From Taxawa tesnikishii (nom. ined.) (lineage: Eukaryota; Ascomycota; Dothideomycetes; Dothideales), in the NCBI GenBank assembly GCA_030247885.1, contig JAPDRO010000001.1:1860001-1924000 (forward strand): DNA of 64,000 bases, given 5' to 3'. Shown here piece by piece: positions 33,676-43,879 of this stretch (within the stretch, counting starts at the first letter, position 1; each line of letters begins with the position of its first letter). The translations under genes and the position numbers were made by a program. Below the pieces are notes generated by a model, which was not told the DNA's origin, did not search any database, and saw only the letters and a program-made list of their open reading frames with translations.

Positions 33676-35237
33676 ATGCACACCAAGAACGTCCTCTCCT
33701 CGGCCCTGCTCGCCGGACTGGTCGCTGCCGCGCCAGCTCCTCAAGTCTCTGGATACACCGATGCTGATGCGCCTTTCAGCGAGACTCCAGCCCCTCTCAC
33801 TGACTTGGCGACCTCCTTCGGTCCCGACTCTACCATTGCGGCTATCCCTACCGCTCCACCAAATGGTACCGAGCCAGGCGCAGCTGCCACCCGCCGCAGC
33901 AGCATCCTTACTGGCGCCACCTCCCATGGTCCATTCTCTGGTACTCCAACCACCGTCGGTGCCGTCACCACTTCCGCCGCCAGTCTGACCATTGCACCAC
34001 TCCCACCAAACCCAACCGCCACCTACTACAACACCAATGGTTATCTCCAGAACGTGGAGCCCATCCCATACCAGCCAGCCGGTGGCCTTGGTACCAACGG
34101 TACTCTTCCACGCTACATGGTCAACTCTGACTTCGACTATGAGTCCATCACCCTTGGTCTGTACCAGGAGTGGATCGAGCTCGATCTCTTCCACAACGGT
34201 CTTGCTACCTTCTCTGAGGAGGACTTCCTCGCTGCCGGTCTCACTGCTGAAGACCGTGCTCTGATCGAGTTCATGGCCCACCAGGAGACTGGTCACGCCA
34301 CTCTCCTTACCAACATGCTTGGTGAGACTGCCCCGCCTCAGTGCACTTACGACTACCCATTCTCCACTGTCCGCGAATTTGTCGACTTCAACCAGATCCT
34401 TACCCGCTGGGGTGAGTCTGGTGTCTGGGGTTTCATCAACCACCTTGACAGCCGTGAGGTCGGACAGCTCCTCGCTCAGTCCATCGCCACTGAGGCCCGC
34501 CAGCAGATGGCCTTCCGCCAGATGAGCGGTCTTTTCCCAATGCCAGTTTGGTTCGAGACTGGTATCCCACAATCCTGGCAGTGGACTTACCTTGCTCCAT
34601 ACATCAGCTCTTGCCCAGCCAACACCACCCGTCTGGCTTGGCAGAACTTCCCAGCTCTCCACGTTGTCAACCAGGCCAACATCAACCGTTTCTCTCCAAA
34701 CGACACTGCTCCCTACGAGCGTGTCGGCAACAGGACATCTGACCCAGCCATCTCCACCATCCCACAGAACGAGAGCTGCATCAACCTGAACGTCACTGGT
34801 TTCGGCTGCGGCCCTGCCATCTCCCGCAACAGGTCTGAGCCTCTCTCCTTCCCAGGCAAGCTCGTCAACCTTACCTGGGACGCCCCAGGCCAGAGTGTTG
34901 GCCCCAACAACAGCTACGTCACCTCCGTCTCCCCAGCTGCCGGTGCTCCAGCCTTCGTTGCCTGGGTCTCCCAGCTCAACCTGACCTACACTCCTCTTGA
35001 GATCACTGGCAACAACACCGGTTACACTTACCAGCCAGCCTCTGAAGTCTACAGTGGTGAGGGTGCTGCCAACGGCACCATGTTCATTGCCATCACCGAT
35101 ACTGATCTCTACCTCACCCCATTTAACCTCTCCATGATCAAGTAAGTTTTCCTCCCACTCTATGTACCTTATACAGCATTACTAACGTCGCCGTCAGCCC
35201 CCACGTGGTCGGTCTCGGAATGTACCAGGCTGGTTAA
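33676..35237 (+). CDS. Rds1-like stress-response protein with ferritin-like domain, secreted
   Basis: Homologue of the fission yeast Rds1 group: secreted or wall-associated proteins with a ferritin-like four-helix domain, induced by nutrient or other stress. Exons 33676-35141 and 35198-35237 (1506 nt, 501 aa). The signal peptide is residues 1-19 (VLSSALLAGLVAAAPAP). A Ser/Thr/Pro-rich linker follows, then the ferritin-like helices: YQEWIELDLFHN (Glu near 164), EFMAHQETGHATLL (Glu and His near 203 and 206), ATEARQQMAFRQM (Glu near 272), candidate di-iron ligands. Many N-glycosylation sequons (NGT, NTT, NRT, NES, NVT, NNT) occur. Codon use is strongly biased, with proline mostly CCA, unlike RPL5. 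The frame upstream from 33544 is an extension without signal peptide and is not used. The 345-codon antisense frame is a bias artefact. Confidence 0.93.
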
Positions 35238-36796
35238 GCATTTGATAGGATGCTCGATACTCGAAGGTTGTGGTTGAAGGAGTGAAATGAAAGGAGAAGA
35301 TCTCGTATTCCCCAGCTTGTACACCAATCTGTGAGCAGGCTTCCAGCCGCTCGCATCACTTGTACTATTAGATCAACAGCAACGATTTACGAATAATTAT
35401 AATATGTTGAGATCATCTTCTTGTTCCTGTTGTGCAGTTTCGACTAAGGTGTCAGTTTGTTCCTGTTTCGTCTTGTGAGCTGCTCTTCTATCCGCAGTTG
35501 CCCTAGCGTTACTCTGTCATATCAAACCAATTCGTCTCGAAATCTCTCTGTCTCACAAAGCATCTACGCAATGCCTCATGACGGTAGCGGAACATCCGAC
35601 AATGCCGTCGAAGCCGGTGATCACTTGGTCCATGGTGCTGGCAGTGCAGGCCTTTCCCAATGGCTCTAACTTACAAGACAACCTCCCTAGTGAGCCTTTC
35701 TAACACAAGCGCAGAAAGCATCATCCGACGTAGACAGGTCATCCAAAGCAGCACCAAATGCCTGAGATAAGAAAAGGACGCCTTACATGAACGCCATGTT
35801 GATAAGCGTCCCCAGACCAACTTGTCTTGCGAAGACAATTCTGCACCTGTTCCCCGAAACGCTATCAAGCCACATTCGCCCCCTTAACGAGCTGTTCTCG
35901 AGGGGAACCCCCTCTTATCGCAGCTTGTCTGCTGCCTGCAAAGGTGCGATGTGAGTGGGTTGCTACACCGTCACGTCACTGCGCATGGAATTCTTATCCA
36001 AACCTCGCATGAAGCCTTCGCAAAGTGATGAGGACTTGGAGCTTCAGACGTTCTGCGGCTCAATTTACGTTGCCTTGCTTTTACGTCATCTGGTTTCTGC
36101 AAGCTGATTACACCGCGACCAGTGAGTATGCAATCACGGAGTACCTAAGGAACATAATGCTCTGTTGTTAAGTTTACGACTTATGTGCCTCATTATATCT
36201 GCACATTGTGATCAACATGGGCGTCGGCGACAGGACCTTTTTTGTGTTGTAAAGCCTGCCTCAAAAAACCAGCTAAAACAAGTGAGCCCAGGACGGACTA
36301 ATTTGGTACTTTAACGATGCCTTCCGGGACTTGTTCATCGTCAAGTTTCGAGTTGGATCGATTTCAATCTCCCTTGCGTCCTCTCTTTCTGTTGCCAGAT
36401 GTCTCCCGTACTGACCGAAACACAAGCCATCCTGGTTCGTCTTCCAATACCTGCGCGACGTGCTGCACTTGCGGGATGCATATAGTACGCATGGCGGACA
36501 TGGATACCTCTTACTGGAGCAACCCAATCAGAAGCAGATTGAGCGTAGATATGATGGAGAAGGAGAAGAGCAACCGATCGTGAGAATAGAGTCGGCCGGG
36601 CCGGAATTGATGGATCTTCGTTGTGAGCCCGGCAGCGCCCTCTGATTCGATGCGGGCTCGACATGCTCTTCGTATGTCTTGACGGTCTTAGAAAGGCAAG
36701 TGTGCAGCAGCAACAGACAAGTACCTTGATAGACAGGGTCATGATCAACGGTACGAACTACCGAGAACCGCTGTCGAGTTCTGTCTGCCTTTGGAC
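35238..36796. other. Long intergenic stretch
   Basis: No gene supported in 1.6 kb between the Rds1-like gene and the minus-strand gene at 36797. Open frames are short and featureless. Confidence 0.5.
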
Positions 36797-37591
36797 CTAC
36801 CGCGCAATATCGTCCCATCCGCTGTCTCCCAGCTCCGCCCTCTTTACCGCATCTTCAATAGTACCTCTGCTAAGACCCGGATCTTCGAATTCGTCAGCCT
36901 CTACGGGATCAAAAGTGGCATTGTCCGCCTCCTCGTCCGGGCTTGTGCCCTCTTTCGCGCTGTATACATCCACGTCCTGCTCCCATATCGCCAACTGTCG
37001 CTCATAATCTTTCTTGAGCGTGCTCTCATTCAGTTCGAGATGTAGCCTATAAGCCTCCTCGGTCGCAAATTGCGCCCGTCTTTCATCCGGCTTGTCGATG
37101 AGCTCAGAATTCCAAGGCTCATTTTCCAGATCTTGACAGTGCGCTTGTACGAGCCGGCCTTGCTCGATGGTCATTTCGGCGTTTTGGGCGATACTTTCAT
37201 TCATTCTGCGTCGCTCGGACCCGATGTATGGCGGTATGGGAGGAAAGCTTTTGCTCTTCCAGGGTGAAGTCGTTGGCGAGATGAGCGAGACGAGCGATGG
37301 TTGCGTAGCGAAGCGGGTCTTGTATTCTCGGGCTATTTGGATAATGACTTCAGTCTTGCGCTGCAGGATCTGGAGCTCGCGTAGGTCGGCGGCTCTTAGG
37401 AACTCGATGGCCTCTGCACGTAGCTCTTCCCGCGGGTTGTCACATTCCGCGTCTTTGGCGGAGGATCCGTCCTTGGCTGCAGCAGCAGTGTTGCTGATGC
37501 TGTTCTGAGCTGTGTACAAGCGTGCTATGGATGAAAAGCAGCGCGTAGCAGGTCGTGTGCATGGAGCGGTAGACGATATTGGTAGCAGCAT
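36797..37591 (-). CDS. Hypothetical protein with mitochondrial presequence
   Basis: Single exon, 264 aa, family not recognised. The first 40 residues are rich in Ser, Arg, Thr and Ala with no acidic residue up to Asp41 (RPATRCFSSIARLYTAQ), typical of a mitochondrial targeting peptide. The rest is charged and mostly helical: EAIEFLRAADLRELQILQRK, PYIGSERRRMNESIAQNAE, EEAYRLHLELNESTLKKDYE and an acidic tail. The length and charge pattern would suit a mitochondrial ribosome or assembly factor, but no specific similarity supports that. It is divergent from eIF3c, 309 bp away. Confidence 0.75.
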   Translation of the reverse strand: MLLPISSTAPCTRPATRCFSSIARLYTAQNSISNTAAAAKDGSSAKDAECDNPREELRAEAIEFLRAADLRELQILQRKTEVIIQIAREYKTRFATQPSLVSLISPTTSPWKSKSFPPIPPYIGSERRRMNESIAQNAEMTIEQGRLVQAHCQDLENEPWNSELIDKPDERRAQFATEEAYRLHLELNESTLKKDYERQLAIWEQDVDVYSAKEGTSPDEEADNATFDPVEADEFEDPGLSRGTIEDAVKRAELGDSGWDDIAR

Positions 37592-37900
37592 ACTGATGGC
37601 TTGCTTTGCTACGGTAGAGTGAAGGTTATCTGGGGTCTTTGCATGTGAAAGAGTCCCGGCTCTCTCTAAGCGAACAATCCCGCAAGTTTTGACAGCGGTG
37701 AGTCAAAAATGCATCGCACACAGTGAATGCCAAGACCAAAGTTTCCAGCGCGAAAGGCGACCAACAGCCTGCAACACATCCTCCTCCACCACTGTACCTT
37801 CCTGACCCCGCCGCAGACATCTGCAAGTCGACGCACCCCCACAGTCGACGCAGGACATCTACCAACCGACGTATTCGGCAGGCTACGACAACCACCCAGC
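37592..37900. other. Divergent promoter, mitochondrial protein / eIF3c
   Basis: 309 bp without a gene, holding both promoters. Confidence 0.6.
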
Positions 37901-40526
37901 ATGTCTCGGTTTTTCTACGGTAGCGACACCTCCAGTGAGAGCTCCGACGAGGATGAGGTTTCGTTGAACAGCGAGGGGGAAGAGAAGAGAGACGAGTCTG
38001 AGGAGGAGAGTGAGGAGGAGTCCGACGAGGAGGATGAGTCGGAGGAAGAATCCAGCGATGAGGAAGGAGTTGGAGGCGGTGCCAATCGCTTCTTGAAATC
38101 AGACGACGAATCCGAAGAAGAATCCGATGAGGGGGAGCAGGTCACGATCGTCAAGAGCGCAAAGGACAAGCGCTTCGACGAGCTTGAGGGCATTATCAGA
38201 CTGATTGAGAATGCGCAAAAGATCAACGACTGGAATGTCATCAACGAGCGTAGGTTGTGCACCGGCGTGTAAGCCTAAGCATGGGCTAACAGCACGCAGA
38301 ATTCGACAAGATGAATCGCCAGATCCCAATCCTGATGCGCGACAACAACGGTAAACCACCAAAGATGTACATCAAGACTATTGCCGACCTGGAGAAGGCC
38401 AACACCGAGGCTGTGGAGAAGGCAAAGGTCACGCCCAAGAAGCTCAACGCACAAGCCGCGAGAGGTCTCAACGCCATGCGTCAGAAGATCAGAAAGAACA
38501 ACAAGGATTACGAGACCGAGGTCAAGGCTTACCAGGCGGATCCGGACGAGTACTTCAAGGATGACGTGGTCGAGGACGTGACGACGGCACCGAAGAAGAC
38601 CAAGAAGGCACCGCTTATGCCGGCTGAGCAGACTATTGATGCGAGCGATGACGGCTTCACCATGGTTGGTGCTGGTGGCAAGGCCATGACCTACACTCCG
38701 GAGAGCATTCTGAAGCACCTGCGCACAATCGTCGAATCCAGGGGAAGGAAGAACACCGACCGGCTCGAACAAATCCGGGTCATGGAGAGGCTGCTTGACG
38801 TTGCCGTTACTGACTACCAGAGGATTCGCGTTCTTATGACGCTCATCTCTACCCGCTTTGACCTTACATCCGGCACTGGCAGTCAAATGTCCCAGGAGCA
38901 ATGGATCCTTGCCCAACAGGAGCTTTCTAAGCTCTTCGGAACCCTTGAGGCCAACCAGAACATCGTCGTCGTTGAAGGCGCCGAGGAGTGGGAAGACGAC
39001 GAGAAGCAGCCACAGATCAACCCTGGCGAGACCTTCAAGATCCCTGGCAGTGTTGTGTCCTTCGTGGAGAGGCTCGACGATGAGTTTACCAGAGTTCTCC
39101 AAGCTTTAGACCCTCACACCGCCGAGTACGTGGAGAGGCTGAGCGACGAAGGTGTCCTCTACACTGTCATCGTCCGCTGCCTGGTCTACATGGAGCGCAT
39201 CAAGGCGAAGCCTGAAGTGGGCGCGTCCCAGGACCCTCTCAACCGCACTGTCATGCGCAGGCTGGAGCACATCTACTTCAAGCCATCTCAGGTCGTCCAA
39301 ATCCTGGAAGAGAACACCTGGAAGGCCTTGCCAGAGAAACTCGACTCCCTCATCACACCTCGCACCCAAACTGCCGACAGTAGTGCGCTCGTCCAGACTC
39401 TTTGCACATACCTCTTCAGGAACAGCGACGCCATTATCCGGGCTCGCGCCATGCTTTGCCAAGTCTACCATCTCGCTCTCCACGACCAATATTACAAGGC
39501 CCGCGACATGATGCTAATGTCTCATCTGCAAGAGACTATTGCTCAGTTCGACGTCAACACTCAGATCCTCTTCAACCGCACTCTTACTCAGGTCGGACTG
39601 TGCGCCTTCCGCGCTGGTCTTGTGTACGAAGCGCAAAACTCCCTCCAGGAAATCTGCGGCAGCCAACGGCAGAAGGAGCTTTTAGCCCAGGGTCTGCAAA
39701 TGCAGCGTTACTCTCAGATCACTCCCGAGCAGGAGCGTCTTGAGCGTCAGCGCCAGCTGCCGTTCCACATGCACATCAACCTGGAGCTGCTTGAGTGCAT
39801 CTACCTCACGTGCAGTATGCTGCTCGAGATCCCACTGCTCGCTCAGGTCGGCTCTTCCCCAGATCTCAAGAAGCGCGTCATTAGCAAGTCCTACCGCAGG
39901 ATGCTCGAGTACCACGAGCGGCAAATCTTCACCGGCCCACCAGAGAACACCCGTGACCACGTCATGCAGGCATCGAAGGCGCTGGCACAAGGTGAGTGGC
40001 GGAAGGCCGCCGATTTCATTGTCGCGATCAAGATCTGGGACCTGCTTCCTCAGGCACCAAAGATCAAGTCTATGCTCGAGGCTCAGATCCAGGAGGAGGG
40101 TCTCCGGACATACCTCTTCACCTACGCACCGTTCTACGACACCCTCGCCATCGACAAGCTCGCCGGCATGTTCGATCTTCCGGAACGTAAGGTTGCAGCC
40201 ATTGTCAGCAAGATGATCTCCCACGAGGAGTTGGCAGCCGCCCTTGACCAGGTCAACAGCGCCATCATCTTCAGGAAGGGTGTCGAGCTCTCACGCCTGC
40301 AGAGCCTGGCACTCACCCTCAGCGACAAGGCCAGCGGCCTCATCGAGAGCAACGAGCGCACGCTCGAGCAAAGGACACAGGGCACGGCCAACGCGTTCGA
40401 AAGGCAAGGCGCCCAGCGTGGTGGAAGGGGAGGTCGGGCGGTGCCCGCGGCGGTCGTGGCGGCATCGGTGGCAGGAGAGGTGGTGGATTCACAGGTGGCG
40501 TGCTCGGCAATGCAATCAGGACATAG
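37901..40526 (+). CDS. NIP1: Eukaryotic translation initiation factor 3 subunit C
   Basis: Core PCI subunit of eIF3; it binds eIF1/eIF5 and the 40S subunit during start-codon scanning. Exons 37901-38249 and 38300-40526. It starts [19 protein letters not shown], the family hallmark, then a long Glu/Asp/Ser region, [20 protein letters not shown] and [18 protein letters not shown] across the intron. The central solenoid and C-terminal PCI domain are clear: [40 protein letters not shown]. Near the end the frame slips -1 at GGG 40436-40438. One extra base gives an RGG-rich tail, [18 protein letters not shown], ending [10 protein letters not shown] with TAG 40524-40526. Length 2576 becomes 2577 nt, 858 aa. 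Without the correction the frame runs on about 60 codons too far. The symbol is the yeast name. Confidence 0.95.
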
Positions 40527-40967
40527 TGGGAAGTGTAGGAATCGGGTAACGGCGTTTTATTACTTTGACGCTTTCTTTGAATTGGAATGCATGAGGGTTG
40601 CAACGGAAAGTTATGCAGCCATGCCCAGGCAGATGTGCTCCGGTCATTACATAACTAGAATGGGAGAAGAATGCATGCGAAACGTTCCACTTATCCACGA
40701 GCTTGTTGAATAGTAGAGTAGTGCGACCACCGTATGACCATGCGATACGATGCACCGCGGGGATACGAAATCCGTTGTCAAGAAGACGTATGCAGCTATA
40801 TGCCTTAGCATGTATATCGACAAGAGAAGTTTGACCGATATTCACCACGGATTCCCGACAAAGCGAGAAAACGTGCCACCACTGATCTGACAAGATGCAT
40901 GGAACGCACCATCACCATGCTGGAAGGAGCTCTATTGTCTTGGTAGTAGATGTGCTCTCCCCAAAAA
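40527..40967. other. Intergenic between convergent genes
   Basis: 3' flanks of eIF3c (+) and the acidic unknown gene (-). No gene seen. Confidence 0.6.
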
Positions 40968-42190
40968 TCAGTCAATCCCCAGGTAGCACACCCTTTGCTC
41001 TTCACCAGTGGCTTGACCGACTTTTATACTAGTAACGTCTGTGACGATACCGTCGTCGACGAACCGACCAAGGGTCTCTCCATCCTCTGTGAGGAAGCGG
41101 CCATCCTGAGTGGCGAATCCAGGATCGCCCATGCCACTAAAGGTGTAACCGTACATGGGGTTATCCTCGTCCACAAGATCTGGACGCTGTCCACTGTACC
41201 GCATCTGGGTTAGGTAAAGCTGCGGCATCGACCCTGGAAGAATGTCAGTATGAAGGCAGAGTAACGAGAAATCACCATGAATGAGTACTCACCTAACTCT
41301 GCATCGTCACTGCTATTGCCCTCGCTGCTGACAGAGCTAACGGCGTTACCCTTGCCCTTCGCGATAGACTTGCCCTTGCCTTTCTCAGTTGACTTGCCCT
41401 CGCCCTCGCCCTTGCGCTTGGGGCGGTACGGCTCATCTGAATCTCCACCATCATCTCCATCGTCATCTGACTCCGCAGCTCCTTGGGTATCAGAATCTTC
41501 GGGGTCTCCAGTGGTAGATTCCTCTGAGCCACTCTCATCCTCTGGGCCTACAAGGTGCTCATCTTCGATCTCAACCCCTTCGAATGCCTCCGTGAAGTCC
41601 TCCTCTTGGTACTCCAAGTCGCCAAAGTCATCTTGCGCGACATGAGACTGGGTGACTGCGGTCCGAGAAATTCTCTTTGGCGCTGGGAGAGATGGATCGT
41701 GGTATCGTGGTGGGATATAAACATCTTTCAGGATATCAACGGCAACGGGGTAAAGTCTCTCGCTGACCTTGACGGCCTCTCTACCAGCCTTTGACAACTC
41801 ACGCTTACTGAGGAGAGCGTCGAGCCTGTTGTACTTCCGCTTCCAGTAGTCGACCGTTGCGGCTATGTTCGACTCCTCCTCCTGGGACGCGGTTGATTCT
41901 GAAGTACTGTCTGACGTCTTCTTGGAATCCATGTCCTTCTTCGACACTAGCTCGTTTCCCTCTGTCGACTCCTGAGCTTCCGCGATGTCGCCTCCCGACT
42001 GTTCAAGTGACAACTTTGTGTTGCCTACCGCAACCACCCGGCCGAGACTGTTCGCTCGACGTGGAGATGCGACGCTTTCTCTTACGCGAGGCGGTAGATT
42101 TGGGCCCCGTATCGGATGCTGCTTGTACCGATCAGGAGAGGTGTGGAACGTGTAGGAGTGGGTTACGCCGCTGCTGTTACAGGGTGGTCC
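40968..42190 (-). CDS. Acidic nuclear-type hypothetical protein, 5' end unresolved
   Basis: Family not recognised. The main exon is open on the minus strand from about 42188 to 41293, with a GTGAGT donor. It joins by a 58-nt intron to exon 41233-40968 (GSMPQLYLTQMRYSGQRPD ... GEEQRVCYLGID). Readable parts: RVRESVASPRRANSLGRVV, IAATVDYWKRKYNRLDALL, GREAVKVSERLYPVAVDILK, YIPPRYHDPSLPAPKRISR, an Asp/Glu/Ser-rich middle, a Lys/Gly repeat GKSTEKGKGKSIAKGKGN, and the C-terminal YGYTFSGMGDPGFATQDGRF. The first in-frame ATG lies well inside (near 41930), so an upstream exon probably carries the start. The low-complexity acidic and basic blocks suggest a chromatin-associated protein, by composition only. 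Confidence 0.65.
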
Positions 42191-43879
42191 ACGAGCAAGC
42201 GCTCAACCAAGTAGCTCAACGAGCAAGCACCCAAGCCATTCGTTTTAGGCAAAGCACGCTTGTGTACTCGTCTGCTTGACTGAACAGCTTGATCGCTTGT
42301 TCGGTTGTCTGCTTGCTTGTCCGGGATGCACAGGAGAACAAGCAATCGATGGGATTGAAAAGGCCGCAAAGCTGGTTGAGAAGTTCCAAGAATAGTGGGA
42401 AGCGTCATAAAGGCGAAAGATGGAAGATGAACCACGAAAGATGTTCCTACGACTTTCGTGAAAAGTAGGCGGACAAATCTTAGTATCAGTCAAAACTGTT
42501 CAAACACGCTTTTCTGGTCCACCTGCCGGCCCCTCGCAACACCCTTTCCATCACATCAACATCCAAAAAGATGCTATAACAGTGGCAAAGCGAAGGCAGA
42601 GCTATTAGAAGGTGCTAAAGAAGCCCTTGAGGAAGTCAAGAAATACGCCGAAGAGCATTCGGATGAGGATGAGGATGCAGATACGGATGAAGAAGAGGAA
42701 GAACTAGAGGAGGTAGAGTATTTCCAGGAAGACTCGCAGAAGGAGGGCACAGAGCAGAGAAGAAGGGTCCAGAGCAGAAGGAGGGCGCAGAGCAGAAGTG
42801 AAGCGCAAGTAAGCCTCGCCGCGTCGACTCGGCCATGACCGCCGCATCCTCTAGATCCAGGCGCACACCCTCAGCTCCTCTGCGCTATGGTTACGACTTG
42901 GAGTGATAAGGGAGGTCACATGTCTGTCTGCTGCTGTCGTACTACCGGAATGGTCGGTCGATTTAGCTGGGATTGACGCGTGAGAAGACTTCTGTGAGGA
43001 GAGGAGAGACGTATCGGCAACGTAGGTCTCGAGGACTTTAAGGTTGTCATGACCTGCGATAGTTGTTGGGAGGATAGCACATGCACAAAGCGTCTCATCC
43101 AGTCTCACCTCGTCTTATCGATGATGTATCTATATCGTTGCGGTGCGCTGTATCTCATGATATACGATAATTGCTGCAGACTTTTCAAACACTCAGTGCA
43201 GCTAAAACATTATGGAGCGGAGTGGGACGTCAGCAGAACCAATATATCCGCACGCGTGTGTTGCATCGAACGTGATCGTGTACATATGTGAGAACAGAAG
43301 CGAGAACAGACAACCGGGCGGGACCACCTGCCCCTCCACCCGGCAATAGGGTCCAATAGACACATGCATCGGCTTCTGCGCGTGGCTTACAGGCGCTGTT
43401 CTCGATGCCGTTGTGCAATTGCGTGCTCTGATTTCATCGTCATCGCAGTTGTCCCGGAACCTAATGGAGCGTTGGCTTAATAATTCTTCAACAATGCGCT
43501 TCCTTCAGTCTGCCATGCCTGCGCCCACTGCGTTTGGATCGTTTCTTCAATCCCTGCTCATCACAGTCGCTGCCCCAGGTTACTCGCCCCGGACCTGCTT
43601 GAGCCGCCGCCTGCTTGGTCAAAGTGACTGCCGTTTCGTACCGCGGTATCGACCCGCACTCGCGCTAGCCGAAAGTCATAAGAGTTTGATATTTTCTTGC
43701 GCCGTCATGCAGTAGCGACCTAGAGCGCGCCAAAAGCAGCCGGTACAGTGATCGTACCATCTGGATACTCGGGCGCTTCCTCAATTTGAAGCGAAGCTCT
43801 TCCTTCCAACACCGCGAACCAGTCCCGCATCACCCCCACTACACAAGAAACCAACTGCGCGCTCACGAGGCATTGAGCC
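42191..43879. other. Long intergenic stretch with one weak ORF
   Basis: Probably holds the first exon of the minus-strand gene just left. A plus-strand frame at 42458-42838 encodes an acidic helix (ALEEVKKYAEEHSDEDEDA) followed by Arg/Gln/Ser repeats from a short GCAGAG-type imperfect repeat. It could be a small gene, but splice sites and start are unclear. Nothing else is recognised. Confidence 0.35.

Noticed and set aside
33625-34662. 345-codon open frame antisense to the Rds1-like gene
   Set aside because: Produced by the extreme codon bias of the sense gene; no family features and no separate promoter or splicing.
38275-39102. 275-codon open frame antisense to eIF3c
   Set aside because: Shadow of a conserved sense gene; composition is that of reversed biased codons.
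42120-42170. Cysteine-rich peptide on the plus strand (CTDQERCGTCRSGLRRCC) resembling a zinc cluster
   Set aside because: Spacing does not match Zn2Cys6 and it lies antisense to the open 5' part of the minus-strand gene.
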